A stretch of 8,293 nt of DNA from an uncultured Oscillospiraceae bacterium (GCA_934630985.1 CAKTXO010000059.1:1-8293); one strand, 5' to 3'. Counted from the first letter of the stretch, positions 1-7,064 are shown. Numbers and translations are program-made. The notes: generated from the sequence alone by a model not told the origin.

Positions 1-1208
1 TTATTGGAGGAATCGCTGCTGTCGGAAGAGCTGTTGTTATTGCTGGAAGAACTGCCGGTATCCACGAACTTCATGCTGATCCAGCCCTTGTTGGTGCAGC
101 CCCAGGTGACACCGTCATAGGTGAACTGTTCCAGAATGGCCACGCTGTCGCCCTCGGCGTAGGAGCCTACAGACTTGTAGCCGGTGCCAGGGCCGCTGCG
201 GATGTACAGACCGCCGCCGGCGGTAATGGTACCCTTAGCGGTGTTGGTGCCGTTGGTACCGTCCTGATAGACGTAGTTCAGGCTGATCCAGCCCTTGCTG
301 GTACGACCCCAGGTACCGCTCTTTTCCAGAATCTCCACCCGGTTGCCATAGGTGTAGCTGCCCACCCGGTCGGCGCTCTGATCGGCGGAGGCACGGATGT
401 TCAGCTCCTTGGCGGTGACGATGCCCCGGAACTGGACGGTTGTGCTGCCGTTGCCGGTCACATTGCCGGTAGTGGTGGTGTTGCTGTTATTGGTGGTGGG
501 GGTGTTGGTCGTGGTGCCGCTGGTGTTGACGTACTCCATCTTCACCCAGCCCTTGTTGGTGCGGCCCCAGCCGTTCTTGGTCTCCAGGATCGTGACGATG
601 TCGCCCTTGTTGTAGGAGCCCTGAACCTTGCCGTCCTGGCTGGCTTCACTGCGGATGTTCAGGTTGTTGACGGTGACAACACCCTTGATGTTCAGTTCCT
701 CCGTACCGGAAGTGGTACCGGCGGTGGTAGTGCCGGAGCTGTCAGTGGAGGGGGCGGTAGCACCGGGGGTGCTGGTATCGCCGCCGACGGGCGTCTGGCT
801 GGGAATGTCCATTTCCACATAGTCCATGACGATCCAGCCGGCCTCAGGGGAGATGATGTAAGCCCAGTTGACGCCGAGAAGTTCCTCCCGGCGGCTGATT
901 TCCACCTTATCACCGGCATTCAGAGTGCCGACCACGGTAGCCTCGGTGGTGGGTGAGCTGCGGATGTTCATCTGGCTGGTGACCGTCGCGGTATTTTCAT
1001 TGACGACAACTGCCGGAGCGGTGGTCTCAGGGGTGGTCTCCGAAGGCGCGGTGGGCTCCGACAGGTTCAGACCCGGCACGCCGGAGGTGGTATCCTCAGG
1101 GGTTGCGGGATCCTTTTTCATACAGCCGGTAAACAGAGTGGCTGTGATAGCAGTGGCGAGAATCAGACTCAGCGGTTTTCTGAGGCTGTATTGATTGGAG
1201 AAATTCAT
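1..1208 (-). CDS. SH3-repeat surface lipoprotein, 3' end outside window
   Basis: The reading frame is open for 402 residues from the ATG at 1208-1206 and runs off the left edge without a stop, so the C-terminus is unknown. Residues 1-28 form a lipoprotein signal peptide: basic R10-K11, a hydrophobic core at about 13-26, then LFTG-C with Cys29 as the predicted lipidated residue. A Thr/Pro/Glu-rich spacer follows. Four bacterial SH3 (SH3b) repeats lie at about residues 74-133, 176-228, 262-314 and 326-384. They carry the LNIRS-type opening and a closing GW[IV]xMxYV-like strand, and are joined by Ser/Thr/Asn/Gly-rich linkers. Repeats 2-4 share the WGRTNKGW-like core and resemble one another more than repeat 1. 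After repeat 4 the chain becomes Ser/Asn/Asp-rich. SH3b domains usually bind peptidoglycan or wall peptides, so the protein probably sits on the outer face of the membrane in contact with the wall. An enzymatic domain beyond the edge cannot be excluded. GAGGT at 1219-1215, six bases before the ATG, supports the start. Confidence 0.87.
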   Translation of the reverse strand, partial: MNFSNQYSLRKPLSLILATAITATLFTGCMKKDPATPEDTTSGVPGLNLSEPTAPSETTPETTAPAVVVNENTATVTSQMNIRSSPTTEATVVGTLNAGDKVEISRREELLGVNWAYIISPEAGWIVMDYVEMDIPSQTPVGGDTSTPGATAPSTDSSGTTTAGTTSGTEELNIKGVVTVNNLNIRSEASQDGKVQGSYNKGDIVTILETKNGWGRTNKGWVKMEYVNTSGTTTNTPTTNNSNTTTTGNVTGNGSTTVQFRGIVTAKELNIRASADQSADRVGSYTYGNRVEILEKSGTWGRTSKGWISLNYVYQDGTNGTNTAKGTITAGGGLYIRSGPGTGYKSVGSYAEGDSVAILEQFTYDGVTWGCTNKGWISMKFVDTGSSSSNNNSSSDSSDSSN

Positions 1209-1214
1209 GGCGTT

Positions 1215-1219
1215 ACCTC
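1215..1219 (-). promoter_or_regulatory. Ribosome binding site of the SH3 lipoprotein
   Basis: On the minus strand GAGGT lies six bases upstream of the ATG at 1208. No other in-frame start gives a complete signal peptide, so this site fixes the start. Confidence 0.75.
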
Positions 1220-1243
1220 ACTTTCGTCTCATTTCTCGACACT

Positions 1244-1273
1244 ATTATAGCGAACCTACAGGCCTTTTGTCAA
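1244..1273 (-). promoter_or_regulatory. Sigma-A type promoter for the SH3 lipoprotein
   Basis: Read on the minus strand there is a perfect TTGACA -35 box (1273-1268), an 18-base spacer and a perfect TATAAT -10 box (1249-1244). Transcription should begin near 1237, giving a short leader of about 30 bases. Both hexamers match the housekeeping consensus exactly, and no operator-like inverted repeat overlaps them. The lipoprotein is therefore probably expressed at a fairly high, constitutive level. The promoter is divergent from the T-box promoter, with the two -35 boxes about 60 bases apart. Confidence 0.8.
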
Positions 1274-1333
1274 TAGTGTAAGAATATCTTAAGAATTTTC
1301 CAAGGAAGATTGTGGAAATCCGGAAGGTTACCC

Positions 1334-1363
1334 TTGACAAAATACGCTTTTGGGTGGTAAAAT
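1334..1363 (+). promoter_or_regulatory. Sigma-A type promoter for the cysS operon
   Basis: TTGACA at 1334-1339 is followed by an 18-base spacer and TAAAAT at 1358-1363. Transcription should begin near 1370, just ahead of T-box Stem I, leaving a leader of about 230 bases before the cysS start. It is the only convincing promoter seen upstream of the four-gene operon. Confidence 0.78.
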
Positions 1364-1369
1364 GTGGCA

Positions 1370-1576
1370 TAACCAAATATCGCGGTGAACGGAAAGAGTA
1401 CCGGAGAGGTCTTCCTCAGAGAGTCGGGGTCACGGGCTGAAAGCCCCGGCGGAAAGATCAACCGGGAAGTGCGTCCGGGAGCGAAAAATGCGCCAAACGA
1501 GTGAAAAATGAGAGTGGAACCGCGGTAAATTGCCGCCTCTTGTACTTAATTTCAGTACGAGGGGCGTTTTTATTTT
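1370..1576 (+). promoter_or_regulatory. T-box riboswitch, tRNA-Cys specific
   Basis: This leader RNA reads the charging state of tRNA-Cys and controls readthrough into cysS. Stem I shows the expected parts. A GA/K-turn-like base lies at 1381-1389 opposite 1478-1483. The lower helix is CGGA 1390-1393 with TCCG 1474-1477. The specifier loop has AGTA (1397-1400) on the 5' side and GAAG-TGC on the 3' side, and the upper helix is CCGG 1401-1404 with CCGG 1462-1465. Beyond this come the AGAGAG bulge (1418-1423) and a 7-bp distal stem, 1423-1429 with 1444-1450, whose loop contains GCTGAAA. The specifier codon is TGC at 1470-1472, a Cys codon that matches the downstream cysS. The T-box bulge TGGAACC (1515-1521) is held between AGAG 1511-1514/CTCT 1537-1540 and GCGG 1522-1525/CCGC 1533-1536. 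No clear Stem II or IIA/B pseudoknot is visible, and Stem III would be minimal (around 1481-1493). By family knowledge, uncharged tRNA pairs with both specifier and bulge and stabilises the antiterminator. Confidence 0.95.
1534..1576 (+). terminator. T-box regulatory terminator ahead of cysS
   Basis: A 13-bp stem pairs 1534-1546 with 1554-1566 (two or three G-U pairs, no mismatch) around a 7-base loop, followed by TTTTTATTTT at 1567-1576. Its 5' arm overlaps the 3' arm of the antiterminator (1533-1540), so the two structures exclude each other. This is the off state of the switch when tRNA-Cys is charged. Confidence 0.93.
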
Positions 1577-1586
1577 GTATTATTTT

Positions 1587-1592
1587 AGGAGG
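1587..1592 (+). promoter_or_regulatory. Ribosome binding site of cysS
   Basis: A consensus AGGAGG lies eight bases before the ATG at 1601 and beyond the terminator U-tract. The switch therefore acts on transcription, and the site itself is not hidden in the terminator hairpin. Confidence 0.85.
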
Positions 1593-1600
1593 AAAGTTCT

Positions 1601-3016
1601 ATGTATTTATACAACTCTTTGACCCACAAGAAGGAACTGTTTGTTCCCAACAACCCGGAGCTGGTGAAGATGTACACCTGCGGCCCCACGGTTTACCATT
1701 TTGCCCACATCGGCAATCTGCGCACCTATATTATGGAGGATGTGCTGGAAAAGTCCCTGCGCTATCTGGGATATCCTGTCAAGCGGGTCATGAACATCAC
1801 GGACGTGGGTCATCTGGCCTCCGACGCGGACACCGGCGAGGACAAGATGGTCAAGGGAGCCAAGCGGGAGCACAAGACCGTCATGGAAATTGCCAAATAC
1901 TACACCGACGCCTTCTTTGCCGACTGCGACAAGCTGAACATCAAGCATCCGGATGTGGTGGAGCCTGCCACGAACTGCATTCCCGAGTATATCCACATGA
2001 TCGAGACGCTGCTGGACAAGGGCTATGCCTACCTTGCCGGGGGCAATGTGTACTTCGATACCTCCAAGCTGAAACAGTACTATGTCTTCAACGACCACGA
2101 CGAGGAAGACCTGGCCGTAGGCGTCCGGGAGGGCGTGGAAGAGGACGAAAACAAGAAGAATAAGAACGACTTTGTCCTCTGGTTCACCAAGTCCAAGTTC
2201 GAGGATCAGGCTCTCAAGTGGGATTCTCCCTGGGGCGTGGGCTATCCCGGCTGGCACATTGAGTGCTCCTGCATTTCCATGAAGCATCTGGGGGACGACC
2301 TGGACATCCACTGCGGCGGCATCGACAATGCTTTCCCCCACCACACCAACGAAATTGCCCAGTCCGAAAGCTACCTGGGTCACAAGTGGTGCAATTACTG
2401 GTTCCATGTCCACCACCTGAATACGGATAACGGCAAAATGTCCAAGTCCAAAGGCGAGTTCCTGACTGTCTCCCTGCTGGAACAGAAGGGCTATGATCCC
2501 ATGGCTTACCGGCTGTTCTGCCTGCAAAGCCACTATCGCCGGAATCTGGTGTTCTCCTGGGAGAACCTGGACAACGCCGTGGCCGCCTATGACAAGCTGA
2601 TTGCCAAAATCGCTGCCTTGAAGCCCGGTGAGGACATTGACCGGGAGGCCTTTGACAAGCTGAAGGAGCGGTTTGTGAATGCCCTGAACGGCGATCTGAA
2701 CACCTCCGTGGCTGTGACTGCCCTGTACGATGTGCTGAAGGCTAAGTGCAATGATGCCACCAAGCTGGCTCTGATTGCGGACTTTGACCAGGTGCTGTCC
2801 CTGAATCTGCTGGCCGCCGCGGAAAAGTACAACCAGAAAAAGACTGAGGAAGAGGCCGCTTCCGCCGATCCGGAAATCGACGCGCTAGTCGCCGCCCGTA
2901 CCGCCGCGAAAAAGGAAAAGAACTTCGCCGAGGCCGACCGGATCCGGGACGAGCTGAAGGCTCGGGGCATTGAGATCATCGACACCCCCCAGGGCGCCAA
3001 GTGGAGAAAAGTATGA
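1601..3016 (+). CDS. cysS: Cysteinyl-tRNA synthetase (CysRS)
   Basis: This cytoplasmic class I aminoacyl-tRNA synthetase joins cysteine to tRNA-Cys using ATP. At 471 residues it is close to the family's usual size (about 460). The Rossmann catalytic core carries the HIGH-type motif HIGN at residues 36-39 and KMSKS at 279-283. Four zinc ligands that select cysteine are visible: C27 in YTCGPT, C222 in IECSC, and H247 and E251 in FPHHTNE. Their spacing equals that of the E. coli enzyme (C28, C209, H234, E238) from the second ligand on. The helical DALR-like region follows, and the C-terminal tail has the family signature of KNFAEADRIRDEL and a closing Trp-Arg-Lys-Val. The start has a strong ribosome binding site. 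The gene is first in the operon, directly under the tRNA-Cys T-box, and its TGA overlaps the polA ATG by four bases. All catalytic residues looked for are present. Confidence 0.98.
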   Translation: MYLYNSLTHKKELFVPNNPELVKMYTCGPTVYHFAHIGNLRTYIMEDVLEKSLRYLGYPVKRVMNITDVGHLASDADTGEDKMVKGAKREHKTVMEIAKYYTDAFFADCDKLNIKHPDVVEPATNCIPEYIHMIETLLDKGYAYLAGGNVYFDTSKLKQYYVFNDHDEEDLAVGVREGVEEDENKKNKNDFVLWFTKSKFEDQALKWDSPWGVGYPGWHIECSCISMKHLGDDLDIHCGGIDNAFPHHTNEIAQSESYLGHKWCNYWFHVHHLNTDNGKMSKSKGEFLTVSLLEQKGYDPMAYRLFCLQSHYRRNLVFSWENLDNAVAAYDKLIAKIAALKPGEDIDREAFDKLKERFVNALNGDLNTSVAVTALYDVLKAKCNDATKLALIADFDQVLSLNLLAAAEKYNQKKTEEEAASADPEIDALVAARTAAKKEKNFAEADRIRDELKARGIEIIDTPQGAKWRKV

Positions 3017-5544
3017 AGCTGCTGATCCTGGACGGCAACAGCGTCATTAACCGTGCCTATTTCGGTGTAAAGCCCCTGACCAACCGGGAGGGGCTTTACA
3101 CCCACGCCATCTATGGCTTTCTGAACATTCTGGAGCGAATGGAGAAGGAGGAGCAGCCCGAGGCCGTTGCCGTAGCCTTTGACCTCCACGGGCCTACCTT
3201 CCGACACCTGAAATACGATGGCTACAAGGCCACCCGTCACGGAATGCCCGAAGAGCTGGCTCAGCAGATGCCGGTGATGAAGGACGTGCTCCGGGCTATG
3301 AACATTCCCATCTATGAATGTCAGGGTTGGGAGGCGGATGATGTCATCGGCACGGTGGCGAAAATCTGCTCGAATAACAGCTGGGAGTGCGTCATTGTCA
3401 CGGGAGATCGGGATTCCTTGCAGCTCATCGACGAAAATGTCCATGTGAAGCTGGTGATTTCCAAGCCCGGTCAGACCACCACAACCCTGTATACGGAAGA
3501 GGCATTCCGGGAGGAATACGGCTTTGAGCCGAAAACGCTCATCGACCTGAAGGCTCTGATGGGGGATTCCTCGGACAATATTCCCGGCGTGGGCGGCGTG
3601 GGCCCGAAAACCGCCAAGGAGCTTCTGGCAAAATTTGGTTCCTTGGACGGAGTCTATGCCAATCTGGAGGATGCTTCCATCCGGCCAAAGCTTCGGGAAA
3701 AGCTGGAAAAGGACAAGAAGCAGGCTTATCTATCCTATGATCTGGCTACCATCCGGCCGGAGGCTCCCATCGAGTTCCAGCCGAAAGATGCCATTGTTCA
3801 GCCCTATAACAAGCCGGAGCTGTATCAGCTGTTCCAAAGACTGGAATTTGTCCGGCTCATCGATAAGTACGGCCTTCGGGGGGCGGCACAGGCTGCGCCC
3901 AAGACAGACAGCCCCAAGGTGGAGGCTTTGCCGAAAGTGGAGACACTGCCGGAGGACGTGAAGACCTGCGCCCTGTACCTGGGCGGAGATGGCAGCCTGG
4001 GCATTGCCTGGGAGGGGGGCGTGTGCGCCCTGACGCCTATGGAGGCGGCTATGCAGAGCCTTTCTCTGGCGGGTAAGGAGCTGATTCTCCACGACTGCAA
4101 GGAGGCCTTCCATCAGTTGGACGACCGGGGAGTCTGCTACGGTAAGTGTGTCTTTGATACGAAGCTGGCGGCCTATGATCTGAACCCCTCTCAGTCGGAT
4201 TACCCGGTGTCAAAGCTTGCCACTACCTTCCTGGGAAAAACCGTGGAGGACGAGGATGTGGCCGGCTGTGCCGAGGCTCTGTGGCATCTGCGGCCTCTTC
4301 TGACTGCGGAATTGGAAAAAACCGGCATGGATAGGCTCTATCAGGAAATCGAGCTGCCCTTGTGCCGGGTGCTCTACAACATGGAATGCCGGGGCATTCT
4401 CATTGACCGGGCCCAGCTGGAAGCCTTCGGGGATATGCTCTCCCGGCGAATTTCCGACTGCGAGACCATGATTTTCTCCTATTCCCAGGGGGAATTCAAC
4501 ATCAATTCTCCCAAGCAGCTGGGAGACGTGCTCTTTGAAAAGCTGGGTCTGCCCCCCATGAAAAAGACCCGCAAGGGCTATTCCACCAATGCGGAGGTGC
4601 TGGAAAAGCTGAAAGACAAGCATCCCATCGTCCAGGCCATCATGGATTACCGGATGCTGACTAAGCTGAAATCCACCTATGCCGACGGCCTGCTGAAAGA
4701 AATCCGGGACGATGGGCGGGTGCACACCACTTTCCAGAATCTGGTCACTGCCACCGGGCGGCTGTCCTCTACGGAGCCGAATTTGCAGAACATCCCCGTC
4801 CGCACCGACCTGGGGGCGGAAATTCGGAAAATGTTCGTGCCGAAAGAAGGCTGTGTGCTGGTGGACGCGGATTACAGCCAGATTGAGCTGCGGGTGCTGG
4901 CGCATATCGCAGACGACAAGGCCATGCAGAAGGCCTTCTGCGACCATGTGGACATTCATACCGCCACCGCCTCCCAGGTCTTCGGCGTGCCGGTGGAGGA
5001 TGTGACTGCCTTGCAGCGCAGACACGCCAAAGCGGTAAACTTTGGCATCGTCTACGGCATCAGTGAGTTCTCTCTGGCGGAGGACATCGGGGTAAGTCGG
5101 TATGAGGCAAGAGCCTATATTGACAATTATCTTTCCAATTATCACGGCGTCCGTGACTATATGAAGCAGGTGGTGGAAAACGCCAAGCGTGACGGCTACA
5201 CCACAACTTTGTACGGCCGCCGCCGGTATATTCCGGAGCTTTCCAGCAGCAATTACAACATCCGCAGCGGCGCAGAGCGGATTGCCCTGAACACGCCCAT
5301 TCAGGGTACGGCGGCGGATATCATCAAGCTGGCTATGATCCGGGTGGAAAACGCCTTGGCGGAACGCTATTCCCAGGCTAAGCTTCTTTTGCAGGTTCAC
5401 GATGAGCTGATTGTGGAATGCCCGGAGGAAATGGCAGAAGATGTCGCAAAACTGGTCAGCCGGGAAATGGAGGGGGTCGCCGAACTCAAGGTGCCCCTGA
5501 CCGCCGAGGCGCATTTCGGAAAGAGCTGGTATGAAGCAAAATGA
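3013..5544 (+). CDS. polA: DNA polymerase I, proofreading domain degenerate
   Basis: This repair and Okazaki-fragment polymerase has 843 residues from the ATG at 3013. The 5'-3' exonuclease domain (about 1-290) has DGN at 7-9, EADD at 107-110, GDRD with D132 and D134, and GDSSDN with D185 and D188. The middle 3'-5' exonuclease region (about 317-440) lacks the ExoI DxE motif, since the matching strand reads YLGGDGSLGIAW. It also lacks a recognisable YxxxD ExoIII motif, so proofreading is probably absent, as in Taq and several Gram-positive Pol I enzymes. The polymerase domain is intact: motif A DYSQIELR (catalytic D620), motif B RRHAKAVNFGIVYG (R669, K673, F677, Y681) and motif C VHDE (H796, D797, E798). 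F677 corresponds to E. coli Phe762. GGAG at 3003-3006 is six bases before ATG 3013. A GTG at 3001 would add four residues but overlaps that site. The start overlaps the cysS stop and the stop overlaps the rimI start. Confidence 0.97.
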   Translation: MKLLILDGNSVINRAYFGVKPLTNREGLYTHAIYGFLNILERMEKEEQPEAVAVAFDLHGPTFRHLKYDGYKATRHGMPEELAQQMPVMKDVLRAMNIPIYECQGWEADDVIGTVAKICSNNSWECVIVTGDRDSLQLIDENVHVKLVISKPGQTTTTLYTEEAFREEYGFEPKTLIDLKALMGDSSDNIPGVGGVGPKTAKELLAKFGSLDGVYANLEDASIRPKLREKLEKDKKQAYLSYDLATIRPEAPIEFQPKDAIVQPYNKPELYQLFQRLEFVRLIDKYGLRGAAQAAPKTDSPKVEALPKVETLPEDVKTCALYLGGDGSLGIAWEGGVCALTPMEAAMQSLSLAGKELILHDCKEAFHQLDDRGVCYGKCVFDTKLAAYDLNPSQSDYPVSKLATTFLGKTVEDEDVAGCAEALWHLRPLLTAELEKTGMDRLYQEIELPLCRVLYNMECRGILIDRAQLEAFGDMLSRRISDCETMIFSYSQGEFNINSPKQLGDVLFEKLGLPPMKKTRKGYSTNAEVLEKLKDKHPIVQAIMDYRMLTKLKSTYADGLLKEIRDDGRVHTTFQNLVTATGRLSSTEPNLQNIPVRTDLGAEIRKMFVPKEGCVLVDADYSQIELRVLAHIADDKAMQKAFCDHVDIHTATASQVFGVPVEDVTALQRRHAKAVNFGIVYGISEFSLAEDIGVSRYEARAYIDNYLSNYHGVRDYMKQVVENAKRDGYTTTLYGRRRYIPELSSSNYNIRSGAERIALNTPIQGTAADIIKLAMIRVENALAERYSQAKLLLQVHDELIVECPEEMAEDVAKLVSREMEGVAELKVPLTAEAHFGKSWYEAK

Positions 5545-5981
5545 GAATCATTCAAATGAACAAAGATCATGTGTCTCAGATTGCGCACTTGGAAGCGCAG
5601 TGCTTTTCAGACCCCTGGAGCGAAAAAAGCATTGCCTCCGAGCTTGAGAATCCCTTGTCGTTATGGCTGGTAGCCGAAGAGAACGGGCGGGTCTGGGGCT
5701 ATGTGGGCAGTCAGACGGTGCTGGACGAAAGCGACATGATGAATGTGGCCGTTGACCCGGGGTTCCGCCGACAGGGCATTGCCCAGGCTTTGATTGAGAC
5801 GCTGATTGCCGAGCTTTCAAAGATGGGCAGCCGGTGTCTCCGATTAGAGGTTCGGGTGAGCAACGAAAACGCCCGGGCACTTTACGCGCGCATGGGCTTT
5901 CAGCAATTGGGTCTGCGAAAAAACTACTATCACAACCCTAAGGAAGACGCTTTGATTCTGGGAAAGGAGTGGGAAAATTGA
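5541..5981 (+). CDS. rimI: RimI-type ribosomal-protein alanine N-acetyltransferase
   Basis: This small GNAT-fold enzyme of 146 residues transfers acetyl from acetyl-CoA to a protein N-terminus; the classic substrate of RimI is ribosomal protein S18. The acetyl-CoA pyrophosphate loop is RRQGIA at 76-81, fitting the [Q/R]xxGx[G/A] rule. The catalytic pair of characterised RimI proteins, Glu103 and Tyr115, is found at exactly E103 (LEVRVSN) and Y115 (ALYARMGF). The C-terminal GLRKNYY and EDALIL segments also fit RimI rather than a generic GNAT. Its ATG overlaps the polA TGA as ATGA and has only a weak purine-rich site before it, so it is probably translated by coupling to polA. It lies directly before tsaD, a common pairing in bacteria. 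The S18 substrate is inferred from the family; an additional or different protein target is possible. Confidence 0.92.
   Translation: MRIIQMNKDHVSQIAHLEAQCFSDPWSEKSIASELENPLSLWLVAEENGRVWGYVGSQTVLDESDMMNVAVDPGFRRQGIAQALIETLIAELSKMGSRCLRLEVRVSNENARALYARMGFQQLGLRKNYYHNPKEDALILGKEWEN
5964..5969 (+). promoter_or_regulatory. Ribosome binding site that fixes the tsaD start at TTG
   Basis: AAGGAG lies inside the end of rimI, eight bases before TTG 5978. The GTG at 5969, which would lengthen TsaD by three residues, is the last base of this site plus two more, so it cannot be served by it. Confidence 0.72.
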
Positions 5982-6994
5982 ATATTCTCGCGGTAGAATC
6001 CTCCTGCGACGAAACCGCCGTAGCCATTGTCCGGGACGGCCGGGAAATTCTGACGGACTGCATTGCCTCCCAGGTGGATCTGCATCGGATTTACGGCGGT
6101 GTGGTGCCGGAGATTGCCTCCCGGAAGCATATTGAGGCCATTTACGGCCTTGCCGATCAGGCGTTGTTGAACACCGGCCTTTCCCGGCAGGAGATCGATG
6201 CCGTGGCCGTAACCTACGCGCCCGGCCTCATCGGCGCGGTGCTGGTGGGAGTGAATTTTGCCAAGGCCGCCGCCCTGGCAATGAATAAGCCATTGATCCC
6301 GGTGCACCACATCCGGGGTCACATTGCGGCGAACTACCTGGCCTATCCGGAGCTGGAGCCGCCCTTTCTGTGCCTGGTGGTTTCCGGCGGACACACCATG
6401 TTTGTGGAGGTCAAGGACTACACGGATATGCGCATTCTGGGCACTACCCTGGATGACGCGGCCGGGGAGTGCTTTGACAAGGTAGCCCGGGTGCTGGGAA
6501 TGCCGTACCCCGGCGGGGCGGCTCTGGACAAGGCGGCGAAGCTGGGCGATGAGAAAAAATATACCCTTCCCAGAAGCAAGCCCGGAGAAAACCCCTACAA
6601 TATGAGCTTTTCCGGCCTGAAAACCGCCGCGTTGAATCTGATTCACCATGCCGAGCAGGTAGGGGAGGAGCTGGACATTCCCAGTCTCTGCGCCGCTTTT
6701 TCGGCAGCGGTGTCGGATACCCTGGTACCACGGGCGGTGATGGCTTTGAAGGAAACTGGCTACCGGAAAATTGCCGTAGCCGGAGGCGTGGCCGCCAATT
6801 CCCGGATTCGGGCGGACTTACTGGCGGCGGCCAAGGGGTTGGGCGCGGAGGTTTACATGCCGCCGCTGTCACTTTGCGGGGACAACGGTGCCATGATCGG
6901 TGCCCAGGCCTATTATGAATTTCTTGCCGGGAACACGGCGGATATGCACCTGAATGCCTACGCCACCAAGTCCATTCTGGGCGAGGCACTGTAA
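5978..6994 (+). CDS. tsaD: tRNA N6-threonylcarbamoyladenosine transferase TsaD
   Basis: TsaD transfers the threonylcarbamoyl group from TC-AMP to A37 of ANN-decoding tRNAs, working in the cytoplasm with TsaB and TsaE. From TTG 5978 it is 338 residues, the usual family length. The ASKHA-fold signatures occur in order: the ESSCDET N-terminus, VHHIRGH with metal ligands H111 and H115, SGGHTM, DDAAGECFDK, NMSFSGLKT, VAGGVAANSR, and CGDNGAM with the third metal ligand D302. The His positions equal those of the E. coli enzyme (H111, H115) and the Asp is within two residues of it. The rare TTG start is preferred because AAGGAG sits eight bases upstream and because it forms a TTGA overlap with the rimI stop. 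No tsaB or tsaE is in the window, so the partners must be elsewhere. It is the last gene of the operon and is followed at once by a terminator. Confidence 0.96.
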   Translation: MNILAVESSCDETAVAIVRDGREILTDCIASQVDLHRIYGGVVPEIASRKHIEAIYGLADQALLNTGLSRQEIDAVAVTYAPGLIGAVLVGVNFAKAAALAMNKPLIPVHHIRGHIAANYLAYPELEPPFLCLVVSGGHTMFVEVKDYTDMRILGTTLDDAAGECFDKVARVLGMPYPGGAALDKAAKLGDEKKYTLPRSKPGENPYNMSFSGLKTAALNLIHHAEQVGEELDIPSLCAAFSAAVSDTLVPRAVMALKETGYRKIAVAGGVAANSRIRADLLAAAKGLGAEVYMPPLSLCGDNGAMIGAQAYYEFLAGNTADMHLNAYATKSILGEAL

Positions 6995-6995
6995 G

Positions 6996-7030
6996 AAAAA
7001 AGACGGGAGCCGCGGCTCTCGTCTTTTTTT
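6996..7030. terminator. Rho-independent terminator after tsaD, probably bidirectional
   Basis: GACGGGAGC (7002-7010) pairs with GCTCTCGTC (7015-7023), with one G-U pair, around a CGCG loop. An A6 run (6996-7001) lies before it and a T7 run (7024-7030) after it, so the stem can extend by A-U pairs. It begins two bases after the tsaD stop and ends the cysS operon. Read on the minus strand it also has a stem followed by T6, so it can stop transcription from the convergent dehydrogenase gene. Confidence 0.93.
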
Positions 7031-7064
7031 ATCGATAAAGAGTAAATTCGTTTATTCTGCCAGA

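Noticed and set aside
397..1194. Several plus-strand open frames (397-615, 628-822, 868-1194)
   Set aside because: They are the complement of the SH3 lipoprotein. Their Val/Leu/Pro-rich low-complexity products come from its Thr/Ser linkers.
1270..1461. Minus-strand open frame of 63 codons in the divergent control region
   Set aside because: It covers the T-box Stem I and the promoters, has no binding site or domain, and is explained by the regulatory sequence on the other strand.
1501..2163. Plus-strand open frame of 220 codons overlapping the T-box and cysS
   Set aside because: It starts inside the T-box linker, runs through the terminator hairpin and continues out of frame through cysS; the translation has no domain.
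1607..2533. Open frame of 308 codons on the minus strand inside cysS
   Set aside because: It is antisense to a complete cysS with all catalytic motifs, has no ribosome binding site or domain, and has low-complexity composition.
3001..3012. GTG at 3001 as the polA start
   Set aside because: It overlaps the GGAG binding site and would add four residues not typical of Pol I, while ATG 3013 gives the family N-terminus and an ATGA overlap.
4210..5514. Long open frame of 434 codons on the minus strand inside polA
   Set aside because: It is a shadow of polA. It has no recognisable domain, its composition is rich in His, Gln and Gly as expected from reversed codons, and polA is a certain gene across the same bases.
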